From positions 429,740 to 493,739 of the forward strand of contig NZ_SDOZ01000002.1 of the NCBI RefSeq assembly GCF_004134775.1: a DNA stretch of 64,000 nt, in the 5' to 3' direction. Made by a program: the position numbers and the translations under genes. Under the pieces are notes generated by a model, which saw nothing but the letters and a program-made list of their open reading frames with translations, ran no database searches and was not told the DNA's origin. Position 1 is the first letter of the stretch. Every line of letters starts with the position of its first letter. The stretch is from Candidatus Borkfalkia ceftriaxoniphila. GTDB taxonomy: Bacteria; Bacillota; Clostridia; Christensenellales; Borkfalkiaceae. Positions 16,521 to 25,962 of this stretch are shown here, piece by piece.

Positions 16521-17417
16521 TTATAAACGCTTTTCCAAAAATTCCCGCACTTTCCGCTCGAACGGTATGGATTGTTGCGCGCCCTGTTTCGTCACCGCGA
16601 GCGACGCGGCGGCGAGCGCGTACGAAACAGCCGCGCGTTCGTCCTCCCCGGCGCTCAGCCGCGCGGCGAGCGCGCCGCAGAATGTATCCCCCGCGGCGGT
16701 GGTATCCACGGCGCGCACTTTGGGACAGGGGATCCGTATCCGTTCCCCGCTTTTACAGTACAGGCAGCCCTGCCCGCCCAGCGTGACGATGAGCGTTTTC
16801 ACCTTGCCGCAAAGCGCGTCTACGGCCTCTTCGAAATTTTCTCTGCCGCTCAGTTCCGCCGTTTCCGTCTCGTTGGGCACGAGATAATCGACGTACGGCA
16901 GAAACTCCGCGCGGAACCCCTTGGCGGGCGCGGGATTGAGAATGGTCGTCATGCCCTTCTCCTTGGCGCGCCGCAGGGCAAACAGCACCGCATCGCTGTC
17001 GATTTCCAGTTGCACGAGCAAGATATCTCCTGCCTCCGCCTCGCGAAGGCACTGCTCCGCCTTGGAAATATCCATATGCGCGTTGGCGCCCGCGCCGAGC
17101 ACAATACAGTTGTCGCCGTCCACGACGGTGATGACCGCCACGCCGCTGGGGGCGTCCTCCCGCGTAACGAAGCGCGTATCTACGCCGCAGGCTTTGAGCC
17201 CTCCGATAAGGATATCCCCGAAATCGTCGTTGCCGACGCAGGCGCAAAAGCGCGCGTCGCCGCCCGATTTTTGCACCGCGACCGCCTGATTGGCGCCCTT
17301 GCCGCCGGGATTGGTAAAGAAATCCCGCCCGTGAATGGTTTCGCCCATCAATGGCAGGCGGTCGGAAGCGATGACCAGATCCATATTGATACTGCCGACG
17401 ATAAATACTTTTTTCAT
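16521..17417 (-). CDS. rbsK: Ribokinase
   Basis: The 298-residue protein is a PfkB-family sugar kinase of ribokinase type. The N-terminal substrate motif is NPGGKGANQAVAV near 37-49; the C-terminal catalytic motif is DTTAAGDTFCGAL with the catalytic Asp. It would phosphorylate ribose or another pentose at the 5-hydroxyl. It overlaps the lacI-type gene by 4 nt (ATGA), so the repressor and kinase are one operon. No ribose transporter adjoins; the sugar could come from the nearby importer or from nucleoside breakdown. Confidence 0.9.
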   Translation of the reverse strand: MKKVFIVGSINMDLVIASDRLPLMGETIHGRDFFTNPGGKGANQAVAVQKSGGDARFCACVGNDDFGDILIGGLKACGVDTRFVTREDAPSGVAVITVVDGDNCIVLGAGANAHMDISKAEQCLREAEAGDILLVQLEIDSDAVLFALRRAKEKGMTTILNPAPAKGFRAEFLPYVDYLVPNETETAELSGRENFEEAVDALCGKVKTLIVTLGGQGCLYCKSGERIRIPCPKVRAVDTTAAGDTFCGALAARLSAGEDERAAVSYALAAASLAVTKQGAQQSIPFERKVREFLEKRL

Positions 17418-18436
17418 TCGATCTCCTCTTTCAGATTTTTTACCGTTTGCCGCTCGATAAGGCGCGGCACAAATAGTGGCGGGTTCTCGGCATCTTCCCC
17501 GCGCATCCGTCGGAGCAAAAGTTCCGCAGCCGCGGCTGCCATATCTTTTACGGGTTGGGATATCGTGGTCAGCGGCGGGTTCGCGAGGGCGGAAAATTGC
17601 AGATCGTCGTACCCGACGAGCGACACGTCGTCTGGGATCCGGACGCCCGTTTCCGCAGCCGCGCGCATGGCGCCGTACGCTTGCAGATCATCGGAGGCGA
17701 ACAGCGCGGTCAGGCCCCTGCCGAACAGCGCTTTCGCCGCGCGTTCGCCCCCTTCCGCCGTAAATGGCGCGTTTATCGCGAGCGGTCTTATCCCCGCTTC
17801 CGCGAGCGCGTCGCAAAAGCCTTCCAGCCGCAGCCGCGCGCCGACGAGCGCCGCAGGCCCCGCGATACAGCCGATCTTCGTATGCCCGTTTTTCAACAGG
17901 CATCGCGCCGCCGCGTATCCGCCCGCCCGATGATCCGCCGACACGCGCACGCACGGTAGTGCGGGATAGCGGTCCAAATAGACGTACGGGATCCTAATCT
18001 CCTCCAACAACGCGGCGAACTTTTCGGCGTTTTTTTCTTCCAGCGTTTCCGCGGCGGGTGCGACGATCAGCCCGTCCGCACCGCGCGCGGCGAACAGCCT
18101 CAAAAAGCGCTCGTCCTGTTTCGCCGTGCCGTCGCCGCTGCACAGCAGCACGTCGAACCCCTCTTCGCCCATTCTGCGCTGAATTTCTTTGAACGCTTCC
18201 CCGAAAAACGCGTTGGAAATATCGGGCACCAGTACGCCCACGGTATCCGAACGGCTGGTGACGAGGCTTCGCGCCGCCGAGTTGGGACAATAGCGCAGTT
18301 TTTCCGCCGCCGCCCGCACCTTTTCTTTCGTCTTTTGCGGAATGCCGATCTCTTTGCCGTTGAGCACCTGCGAAACGGCCGAAACGGACAGCCCGCATTC
18401 CGCCGCCACTTCACGGATGGTCACTTTCTTTCCCAT
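17414..18436 (-). CDS. LacI-family transcription regulator
   Basis: The 340-residue repressor has an N-terminal LacI HTH (TIREVAAECGLSVSAVSQVL) and a periplasmic-binding-like domain. It is transcribed with rbsK. A 16-bp perfect palindrome with the LacI-family central CG lies between its -10 box and start codon, so it surely acts on its own operon. By its neighbour it probably senses ribose or a related sugar. Confidence 0.9.
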   Translation of the reverse strand: MGKKVTIREVAAECGLSVSAVSQVLNGKEIGIPQKTKEKVRAAAEKLRYCPNSAARSLVTSRSDTVGVLVPDISNAFFGEAFKEIQRRMGEEGFDVLLCSGDGTAKQDERFLRLFAARGADGLIVAPAAETLEEKNAEKFAALLEEIRIPYVYLDRYPALPCVRVSADHRAGGYAAARCLLKNGHTKIGCIAGPAALVGARLRLEGFCDALAEAGIRPLAINAPFTAEGGERAAKALFGRGLTALFASDDLQAYGAMRAAAETGVRIPDDVSLVGYDDLQFSALANPPLTTISQPVKDMAAAAAELLLRRMRGEDAENPPLFVPRLIERQTVKNLKEEIE

Positions 18437-18447
18437 CTTTTCTCCTG

Positions 18448-18463
18448 ACTAAAACGTTTTAGT
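18448..18463. promoter_or_regulatory. LacI-family operator
   Basis: ACTAAAACGTTTTAGT is a perfect 16-bp palindrome with the central CG typical of LacI-family sites, 12 nt upstream of the regulator's start. Confidence 0.8.
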
Positions 18464-18469
18464 AAAGAT

Positions 18470-18498
18470 ATTATATCATAACGATTTCAAACGGTCAA
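18470..18498 (-). promoter_or_regulatory. Promoter of the LacI-ribokinase operon
   Basis: Minus strand TTGACC (18498-18493), 17 nt, TATAAT (18475-18470). The operator lies just downstream, over the start of transcription. Confidence 0.8.
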
Positions 18499-18514
18499 GG
18501 AAAGAGAAGGTCAT

Positions 18515-20518
18515 TTACGAAAATTCCGTTTCCACCACCTCCATGCCGCGATTGGGAATGCGCAGGGTCATTTGCGAGCCGCGAACGGGGATACGGAAGC
18601 CTCCGTACTTGGTGACGGAGCGCGCGGAAACGATCTGTCGGCGGCATTCTATGCGCGGCAGCGCGTAAAAGTAAGCGCGGTTATCCGCATAGACGCGGTA
18701 ATTCCCTTCCTCCGTCTTCACGATCGCAACGGTCACGCGGCTCTTTTCGCTCGCGGCATACGGGAGTTTGCAGGCTGCGACGAGCGTTTGGCAGACGCGC
18801 CTGAAAAATCTGTCGTCGTAACGGGCGAACGACAACATTTTCGTCCAGAGCGCGCCTTGACGCTCTTCGGAAAAATCGGGGGATACAGCTTTTTTTGCGG
18901 GCGCAAAGAGAGTCCCTTGTTTTTTACGGCCCGTATTGTACGCCGCAAATACGCTTTCGCCCCGTTCGCCTCGATGCCTGTATATGAAATCGGCTTCCCG
19001 ACCTTCGATCAGCGCGCCACCGAGCGTAAAGACGGGCGCGTCCGTACGGAATAACAGCGCATTTCTATCCGTATCCGAATAAAATTCGGGATACAGCAAA
19101 AGCAAAGGTCCGCCGAAACTCCGCGCTTCGCGCGGCTGCGCGGCGCCAGCTATCGGCGCGCCGTAAAAGAGAAGTTCCGAAAGCATCTTATGCGCGGGAT
19201 AATTGCGCGTCTTTAAAAAATATCCGAGTTCTTTTTCCAACGCCGCCGTTTCGCAAACGCAAAGACAGCCGAGCGGCGCAAAGCCTTCGCCGAGTTCCGC
19301 CCGCTTCCATAGCGTAAAGATCTTATCCCATTCCTCACGCCCGATGCCGTCCGAAAGGCAAAAAAAAGCGCCCGAAAGCGTGGGAACAAAGGCGCCGCGA
19401 TTCCAGATCGCCAGCGAAGAATTGCGGTAGACCGCCCGCGCATATTCGGTCGGCGCGTCGCGCAATACGTCCCATTGTTCGTTGGTGTCTTTGAGCGACG
19501 ATAGATCGAAAAGAGGCAGATCGGGCATACATTTTTTCAGCAGAAGCTGCATCGCCCAAAATTCGTAATGCCATTTCGCCCGATCGGCGAGAGAGTTTGC
19601 AAAACCGCCCTGATCGGCTTCGCCGTAGACGGACATGCACGCGGAAACCTCTTCCACCATACATCCGTCCGACTGCGACAGATCGATCTTGCGGTAATCG
19701 AGCCCGTAGCGGTAGTACGCCTCGAAAGGTTCGCGCGTCCAGCAACTGTTGAAAAAGACCGCTTTTCCCGCGCCTTTCACCGCGCGCAGGATCACATTAT
19801 AAAATTCGCCCCACCGCTCCGAAAGAAACGCGAGCCATTCCGACAGACGTTCGCGGAATATAAAATCTGCGCGCTCTTTTTCCCCCGCGCGCAAAATATT
19901 TTCGGGAAGATCGCCCTTGTACAAATATTGCCCGATCATATCGTCGGAATAGTCGCCGTTCTGCACGGTGAGCCGCGCGGAGGAAATGCCGTCGGCAAGT
20001 TGGACCCCGTCGAACCCGTAATCGCATAAAACTTCGACCAATTTTTTTGCCAGAAAATCCTGATAGTACCGCCCGTCGGGAAAGCGTTTCAGCATATGCA
20101 GCGAGCGGTTCAAACTGCCGTCGCGCCGATGTTCCCAAAGTTCGGGATGCGCCGCGCAAAAGGGTTCGACGACTTCATTGCCCTCGTCGTCAGGATAACA
20201 AAACAAATTAAAAAAGGATAGAAAAACGCGCACGCCGTACGATCGCAGCGTATGCACGAGCCCTTTGAGTTGTTTCCCCGTCCACTTCTGCCGCGCGCGC
20301 TCCTCGTTACAGGGGTGCGCCTCGTACGAACAGCACATAGGCGAAAGTTCCCTTTCGCGAAACGTTTTCGCATCATGCAAATTGACGAAATCGACGGAAG
20401 AGATCAGCAGGGAAACGCCGTCGGGCTTTTGCGGAAGACGGGACAAAAATTCGCCCGTTGCAAAATCGCTCTTTTGATTGTCAAAACCGATCAATTCGAT
20501 CCAAAACCACTTTTCCAT
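18515..20518 (-). CDS. Large putative glycoside hydrolase-like protein of unknown family
   Basis: I cannot name a family for this 667-residue protein. The first about 350 residues read like a TIM barrel of glycosidase style: GVRVFLSFFNLF near 95-106, GFDGVQLADG near 170-179 and KAVFFNSCWTREPFEAYYRYGLDY near 253-276. The end (from about 590) looks beta-rich. There is no signal peptide, so it is cytosolic. AAGGAG precedes the ATG. It follows the DMT transporter gene by 9 nt, so it is the last gene of the long carbohydrate run. Confidence 0.65.
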   Translation of the reverse strand: MEKWFWIELIGFDNQKSDFATGEFLSRLPQKPDGVSLLISSVDFVNLHDAKTFRERELSPMCCSYEAHPCNEERARQKWTGKQLKGLVHTLRSYGVRVFLSFFNLFCYPDDEGNEVVEPFCAAHPELWEHRRDGSLNRSLHMLKRFPDGRYYQDFLAKKLVEVLCDYGFDGVQLADGISSARLTVQNGDYSDDMIGQYLYKGDLPENILRAGEKERADFIFRERLSEWLAFLSERWGEFYNVILRAVKGAGKAVFFNSCWTREPFEAYYRYGLDYRKIDLSQSDGCMVEEVSACMSVYGEADQGGFANSLADRAKWHYEFWAMQLLLKKCMPDLPLFDLSSLKDTNEQWDVLRDAPTEYARAVYRNSSLAIWNRGAFVPTLSGAFFCLSDGIGREEWDKIFTLWKRAELGEGFAPLGCLCVCETAALEKELGYFLKTRNYPAHKMLSELLFYGAPIAGAAQPREARSFGGPLLLLYPEFYSDTDRNALLFRTDAPVFTLGGALIEGREADFIYRHRGERGESVFAAYNTGRKKQGTLFAPAKKAVSPDFSEERQGALWTKMLSFARYDDRFFRRVCQTLVAACKLPYAASEKSRVTVAIVKTEEGNYRVYADNRAYFYALPRIECRRQIVSARSVTKYGGFRIPVRGSQMTLRIPNRGMEVVETEFS

Positions 20519-20527
20519 AGTTTCTCC

Positions 20528-21421
20528 TTAAAATACCATGAGGACGACGGCGACGATATCCGCGAGGATGCAAACGAAATTGATTTTCGAGATTTTTTCC
20601 TTGAAAAACAGCCTGCCCATGATCGCCGCGACGAATATGGAAATGCCCGTCGTAGCGGGATACAGATACGACGCGGGCACCGTTTTGGCGGCGAGCAGCA
20701 AAAGCACGCTTCCCGCGCGCATGATGACGGTCGTAAGCGCGATCAATCCCAAACTTTTGGCACTTACGCTCTTTCGGATAAGCAGAGAATATCCTTCTTT
20801 TTTTCGGTTGCAAAGAACGTTCACCGCGAGAAGGACGCCGACGACGACGGCGATGATCGCCGATTGCCAGAAAGAAAATTGAAACGTATTCAAGGCGCCC
20901 TCGCCGATCTGGTGCGCTTTGGAAAATATACTCACAAAACCGTTGCTGACGAACGCGATCAGACACAATATGTAAAAAACAGCCGTGTTCTTTTTTTCCT
21001 CCGTCTTTTCGGTGGCGGAAAAAATCATGGAGGCGATCAGAAGGACGACGCCCGCGATTTTGAAGGCGGACATCTGTTCCTTTAAAAACAATACGCCGTA
21101 CACGGTGGGAAAGATCATGCCGCCCAACATCAGAAACGCCGTAAAGACCGCAAGTTTTCCGTACGTGACGGCTTTCAGCCCGCACAGGGTATAGAGCGTG
21201 GAACAGAGCGCCACGCCCGCCGCGAGCCAAAAAGAAAAGGCGGTAAATCCCACCTTTCCCAGACAGACAACGGCAAAGAGCATTGCGGAAAACAGCCCCA
21301 TGGCGAAATTGTAAAACAGATCGCCGTAATTGGAGGAAGGAAGTTTGTTTTTATAAACTTTGGACAGCGAAAACTGCCCGCCTACGGCAAGCGCCGCCAA
21401 AGAGATCCATAAAAAGCCCAT
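20528..21421 (-). CDS. EamA/DMT-family transporter
   Basis: The 297-residue protein has ten hydrophobic segments in two related halves, as in drug/metabolite transporters of the EamA type. The gene starts 2 nt after the GH28-like gene without a clear Shine-Dalgarno site, so translation is probably coupled. In this locus it may move a sugar or sugar breakdown product; the family does not tell which. Confidence 0.8.
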   Translation of the reverse strand: MGFLWISLAALAVGGQFSLSKVYKNKLPSSNYGDLFYNFAMGLFSAMLFAVVCLGKVGFTAFSFWLAAGVALCSTLYTLCGLKAVTYGKLAVFTAFLMLGGMIFPTVYGVLFLKEQMSAFKIAGVVLLIASMIFSATEKTEEKKNTAVFYILCLIAFVSNGFVSIFSKAHQIGEGALNTFQFSFWQSAIIAVVVGVLLAVNVLCNRKKEGYSLLIRKSVSAKSLGLIALTTVIMRAGSVLLLLAAKTVPASYLYPATTGISIFVAAIMGRLFFKEKISKINFVCILADIVAVVLMVF

Positions 21422-21423
21422 AC

Positions 21424-22851
21424 TTAGATAAAGCGCAGCAGATGCGCGTGCGTTCCCTCCACATTGCAGTCCTCTTTCCCGACTTTTTTCCCGAAAACAA
21501 CGAGATCGGATACGAGAATTTCTTCGCCCGTAAAGGGAGCCTTGAATTGAACGCGCAGCGCGGGCAAATCGCCGCCCGCGTCCCCTACGGCTCGCACGCC
21601 GATAAGGCTCACGTTTTTCAGGCTGCCCGCCCTGCCCTTTCTCTCTTTTTTAAGCAGATCGTCATACCAAAAATAATTTTCGTCGTTGATAAAGTATTCC
21701 GAATTTTCCGCACAAAAGAGCATAGGCACATGGCGCTTTCCAAACCCGTCGTATTGCTTTTCGGGTGGATTGTGGATCACTTCGGGCAAGGAATCGCTCT
21801 GATATTCCACGCGCACATTTTCAAACGTCACATCGGAAATTTCCGCAAAATCGCCCGCCTGGATATCCAGCGCAACGGCGGAATTATGGATCAGATCGCA
21901 GTCGGTAAAGGAAATGCGCCGATAGGCGGGGGCGACCGTTTCCAATCCGATCTCCAGCGTCCGCCCCCAGCCGCACCAGCAAATTGTGTTTTCCACGCGG
22001 ATATCTTCCACGCATTTGTCCTTGTACTGCAAGATCCCTTTCAAGGTGATCGCGTCGTCGAAAGAACGGATAAAGCAGTCGGAAATGATGACGCGTCGGC
22101 TATTTACGATATCCACGCCGTCGGTGTTGTACTTATAATGCCCGACGAGTTTTATGTTTTTTAAAGACACGTCTTCGCAGTCGAACAGATTGACGACCCA
22201 GATGGCGGAATCGCGGAAGACCACGCCGTCGAGCGTAATATCCGTACATTCGTAAAACTTGGCGCAGCCGTTCGTGTAATTTTCGTAACAGTGCATACTC
22301 TTGCGCGTTTCCCAGCCGCCGTCCACGATGCCGTTGCCGAAAATACGGATATCCGTTGCGCCTTTAGCGTAAAAACTTCCGTGCACGATCGCGTCCCTGT
22401 GCATAAATACGCGGTCGTGACTTTTTAACTCGATCTTGCCGACGCGGTGCTCCCCCGCGCCGAATACGAGCGTCGGTTCGCCGTATTTCGCGAAATTTTC
22501 CGCGCGGTCGGCGAAAATATGCAGGGCGTTGTGCTCTCCGTCCGTTTCGAGCACGTATTGCCCCGCTCTCGCGATCGTAAAGACCGCGCAGCCGTTTTCC
22601 TTCCGCACGCGGACGTTCGCGGATAGCGGCCGCACGACGGCATTTTGAAAAGGTTTTTTGACGCAAACGCGCATTTCCGCATCTCCCGAAAAGGGAAAAG
22701 CGACGAACGACGCTTCTTCCGTCTGCTCCAGGGGACGCTGACGTCCCTGCCACCACACGTTAAAGGGCAGAGCGGACACCCTGCACGCATGTACGGCGCA
22801 ACTTTCGCCGTCGATAAAGACGCGATGCAATTCGGATATTTCTCGATCCAT
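21424..22851 (-). CDS. GH28-like parallel beta-helix glycosidase
   Basis: The 475-residue protein has a beta-helix with GH28 (polygalacturonase) motifs: NTDGVDI, then FDDAITLKG, which carry the three Asp used in catalysis. The GHG motif of pectinases is replaced by a WCGWGRTLEIG stretch, so the substrate may differ from polygalacturonate. No signal peptide is present; it would act inside the cell on imported oligosaccharide. The ATG at 22851 follows GGGAGAA. The region before about residue 120 is a beta-rich leader domain. Confidence 0.8.
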   Translation of the reverse strand: MDREISELHRVFIDGESCAVHACRVSALPFNVWWQGRQRPLEQTEEASFVAFPFSGDAEMRVCVKKPFQNAVVRPLSANVRVRKENGCAVFTIARAGQYVLETDGEHNALHIFADRAENFAKYGEPTLVFGAGEHRVGKIELKSHDRVFMHRDAIVHGSFYAKGATDIRIFGNGIVDGGWETRKSMHCYENYTNGCAKFYECTDITLDGVVFRDSAIWVVNLFDCEDVSLKNIKLVGHYKYNTDGVDIVNSRRVIISDCFIRSFDDAITLKGILQYKDKCVEDIRVENTICWCGWGRTLEIGLETVAPAYRRISFTDCDLIHNSAVALDIQAGDFAEISDVTFENVRVEYQSDSLPEVIHNPPEKQYDGFGKRHVPMLFCAENSEYFINDENYFWYDDLLKKERKGRAGSLKNVSLIGVRAVGDAGGDLPALRVQFKAPFTGEEILVSDLVVFGKKVGKEDCNVEGTHAHLLRFI

Positions 22852-22867
22852 TTGAATTTCTCCCGAA

Positions 22868-22898
22868 CGATCCCTCCGCATAAGCAGCGGAGGGATCG
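22868..22898 (-). other. Intergenic hairpin before the GH28-like gene
   Basis: CGATCCCTCCGC and GCGGAGGGATCG form a perfect 12-bp stem with a 7-nt loop between the surface protein gene and the GH28-like gene. No T-run follows, so it more likely affects mRNA processing or stability than termination. Confidence 0.5.
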
Positions 22899-22900
22899 AT

Positions 22901-24361
22901 TTATGCTTTTTTCTTTTTGCAGACGAGCAGCGCGGCCGCCGCAATCGCCGTTAAGGCCGCCGCCGCGGACGGCGCGGCAAGATTGCTTTGGCAGGAAGGT
23001 TCCCCGCCTTCGCGGGGAACGTAGTTTCGATCGGGATCGGTCACCTGAAAAGCGATCGTCGCGAACGCGTCGTCCAGATATGCGGACGTCGCGCGGAGAA
23101 TGACTGTACCCGCTCCCGTGATCTTTAAATATTTTTCGCAAAAGATCTCCGCATTTCCGCTCACGACTTCGAAAACCACCGAATTGTGTTCGGGCACATA
23201 TGAATTGGATTTCACTTCGGCGATCAGACGGAACGGCTGCGTATACACGGTCATCCCTTCGAAAGAATTTGTGAAAGCGACGGAAGAAACGGCAAGTTCG
23301 GTCGCTTTAAACGGGATCTCCTGATAAATTTCCGGATCGTAAAAGGAGGACGCGCGCAGGACGATCTCGTCGCCGCCGTTCACATACAGGAGATTGCCGT
23401 TTTTGATCTCTGCATCGCCCTTCATTACGCGGAACACAGCGCGGTGATATTCGGGCAGGTTGGGAGAAGTGACGATATCCGCGGCTAAGGCAATGGGTTT
23501 ATCGGAAACGACCGCGGTTTTCAGAGGCGCGGGATCGACGCTCGCAGAAAGGACGGTAAAATTATAGTCCGCAATAGTGCCCCCGCTTAACTTGATACTG
23601 TCGAAATTGACGGAAAATCCCGTCTTTTCCGCGACGTGCGAAGTCGCCGTATAACCGACATAACCGCTAAAATCCAGCCCTTCGTACTTGCAATACGCAA
23701 CATTCACGTCCTTGCCGTCGGGAAACCCGAGATAGACGATCAGTTCGCCCGCGGAAGTTGCGACGAGCCGTACTTCCAGTTTAAAATCGTATTCGATATA
23801 GCCGGCGAGCGCGTTGTCCCGCGTTTCGGTGAGGTAGACAGGTTCCGCCGCTTCGCCGTGGTCGTAGAGGAAAAAGCGAAAACTGTCGAGCATGAAGTAT
23901 ACGCACTCGTTTTTAGATGCGTTCTTTTCGGGAAGTCCCAGTAAAGCGCCGAACTCCACGTCCTTCGCGCGGTTGTCTTTGTTGTTCTGATAGACGACGA
24001 AAGAGGTGTCGAACAGAGTGTAATTTTCCCGATCCGCGCGGGCGGGATCTTTACTAAAGCGCACGTTGGATACGGCGCGCGCCCCTTCGTACGCGTCCCC
24101 TCTGACCGTAAAATCGTTGGAGATATTTAACCCCGCGGAAAACGAGATCGGATCCGCGAACGCGGGCGGATCGGTCGGCGTGAGATATTTTTCCTGATAA
24201 AGCGACCAGTTGCCCGCGTTGTACTCAGACATCGCGTCCTGTAAGACATAGTTGACGTACTTGCCGGAATCCGCCCGCGCCCCGACGGGAGCCAGAAAAA
24301 ACGATGCGGCGATCGCCGCGAGCAAGGCTAACAGCGCCCTGCCCATGAATGTTTTTGACAT
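22901..24361 (-). CDS. Secreted, C-terminally anchored surface protein
   Basis: The 486-residue protein has a signal peptide (hydrophobic stretch 8-30 ending in GARA). A beta-rich N-terminal domain (about 35-265) resembles a lectin-like or laminin-G-like fold, followed by two Ig-like segments (about 275-450). The C terminus is a tripartite anchor: a Cys in SCQSN, a hydrophobic Ala/Leu helix and KKKKA. There is no LPxTG. The other large surface protein at 25963 has the same plan. It sits in the carbohydrate locus and may bind glycan at the cell surface. Confidence 0.75.
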   Translation of the reverse strand: MSKTFMGRALLALLAAIAASFFLAPVGARADSGKYVNYVLQDAMSEYNAGNWSLYQEKYLTPTDPPAFADPISFSAGLNISNDFTVRGDAYEGARAVSNVRFSKDPARADRENYTLFDTSFVVYQNNKDNRAKDVEFGALLGLPEKNASKNECVYFMLDSFRFFLYDHGEAAEPVYLTETRDNALAGYIEYDFKLEVRLVATSAGELIVYLGFPDGKDVNVAYCKYEGLDFSGYVGYTATSHVAEKTGFSVNFDSIKLSGGTIADYNFTVLSASVDPAPLKTAVVSDKPIALAADIVTSPNLPEYHRAVFRVMKGDAEIKNGNLLYVNGGDEIVLRASSFYDPEIYQEIPFKATELAVSSVAFTNSFEGMTVYTQPFRLIAEVKSNSYVPEHNSVVFEVVSGNAEIFCEKYLKITGAGTVILRATSAYLDDAFATIAFQVTDPDRNYVPREGGEPSCQSNLAAPSAAAALTAIAAAALLVCKKKKA

Positions 24362-24398
24362 GTGATCCTCCCCTTTTGCTCTTGATGAAGTATGTATT

Positions 24399-25934
24399 TT
24401 ATTTGGCGATTTCCAGACAGTTGCCGTTAATAAAAGTCATGGGAACATAATTCCTCGTCATGCGGCCCTCGCTCCTGATCTCCATGACCAGATCGTAACG
24501 GCCGCGCAGCAACGACTGCGGCGTGAAACGGATCTCAAGGCGGCTCTCGTTGAAACTGCCGTGCAGATGCTCGATCCCCACGCAATGTTCCGTGCCGCCT
24601 TCCATGACGAATTCGGCGGGAAAATCCAGAAACCGCACGGTGAGGTACTGCGGGTCGAAGAGTTTATTGATAAAGCGCAGCGACAGCGTCTTTTCTTTTC
24701 CTTCTTTGAGCGACACGAAATTCTCATCGTACTCGACGACCACGTCGTACAGCGTAAATCGATCGCGCGTGGCGCGGGGAACGTCGCCGAGAAGTTTTTC
24801 GAAAGTATTCCAGTACGGTGCGACGACGTCGCCGTTTCTGTGCAGTTTTGCGGCGCTCTCGATGGTAAAGCCTCCCTTTGCCGTCACGTCGCAGTACTCG
24901 TTGAGCATGACGGGCGTCTGGCGGATGATGCGTTCGGCGAACTCCGTGACCGTTTTGGGAAGCCTGAGCGCCGCGTCGATGCGCAGACACCAGGTCGAAA
25001 TTTCATCGGAACAGCCTTTGACCCATTTTTCGGGTAACTTTTTCTTTCCCAAAACGATTCCCAGAAGCGCCGCGAGCGTGCCCGCCGTGCAGTCGGTATC
25101 CTCACCGCAATCGGTGGCGAGACAGATGGAGCGGGCGAAATCGCCCTCGCCGTACAAAAGCCCAAGAATAATGATTCCGACGTTGCTGGGCGCATCGTAG
25201 CCGTTTTCACCGACAGGGACGTCCTCTTCGGGCGTCTGCCCTTCGAAATAGCCCCCCATCATGCCGAAACTTCCGGGTACGGTCCGGAATAGCACCTTTC
25301 TCGCCTGTTTCCAGTCCATCCCCTTGCCGTAACATTCGATCACGGTGCGGACGCCCTTCGTGATGCCGCAATCTTCGGGAATATAGGATAAACCGATCTC
25401 AATGAGTTTCATGGTATCCGATTCAACGAACGCCGCGGACTGCATCGCCGCGAGAAACACCGCGGAATACACGCCCTCGCCGCTGTGATCGACCATGGCG
25501 TCTTCCAGGGCGAAACGCGCCGCCACGTCGGGATGACCCGCCGCAAGACATGCCCATATTTCCGTACGGATCCACGCCCCGTTGCTGTCGCGGTTGCGGT
25601 TTCTCAAATGCCCCGAAAGAGGGGGCCGAATGCCCATGCGGAAATTATTTTTGCCCGTGCCGTACTCGGCGAGGCTCGCCGAAATATATGTGCTCCAGTA
25701 TTCGGCAAGCACCTGCGCGTCGAGTTTTTTTCCCTCCATTTCCACCGCACGCAGCCAGACGAGTTGCAGGTCCACGTCGTCGTTGGGTATGGGTTTGGAG
25801 GTATCCTGCGTGTAAAAATTCACGTCGTGCACGCCGCGGTAACATTCGAAAGGCGCGCCCAGCGTTCCGCCGATATTTTTGCCGTACAGGCAGCCCAAAA
25901 CCTTGTCTTTGTAATCGTTGAATTGAATGATCAT
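24399..25934 (-). CDS. ADP-ribosylglycohydrolase-fold protein
   Basis: The first about 330 residues match the ADP-ribosylglycohydrolase (DraG/ARH) fold: GCLYGKNIGGTLGAPFE at 14-30, the metal motif NDDVD near 51-55 and TDCGEDTDCTAGTLAALLG near 274-292 with its acidic pair. The last about 130 residues are an extra beta domain. In sugar loci such proteins are thought to hydrolyse glycosidic or N-ribosyl bonds of small molecules, not to reverse protein ADP-ribosylation. No signal peptide. It lies between two surface protein genes in one run. Confidence 0.8.
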   Translation of the reverse strand: MIIQFNDYKDKVLGCLYGKNIGGTLGAPFECYRGVHDVNFYTQDTSKPIPNDDVDLQLVWLRAVEMEGKKLDAQVLAEYWSTYISASLAEYGTGKNNFRMGIRPPLSGHLRNRNRDSNGAWIRTEIWACLAAGHPDVAARFALEDAMVDHSGEGVYSAVFLAAMQSAAFVESDTMKLIEIGLSYIPEDCGITKGVRTVIECYGKGMDWKQARKVLFRTVPGSFGMMGGYFEGQTPEEDVPVGENGYDAPSNVGIIILGLLYGEGDFARSICLATDCGEDTDCTAGTLAALLGIVLGKKKLPEKWVKGCSDEISTWCLRIDAALRLPKTVTEFAERIIRQTPVMLNEYCDVTAKGGFTIESAAKLHRNGDVVAPYWNTFEKLLGDVPRATRDRFTLYDVVVEYDENFVSLKEGKEKTLSLRFINKLFDPQYLTVRFLDFPAEFVMEGGTEHCVGIEHLHGSFNESRLEIRFTPQSLLRGRYDLVMEIRSEGRMTRNYVPMTFINGNCLEIAK

Positions 25935-25962
25935 GTCAGTCCGTTGCTCCGTTAAATGCTGA

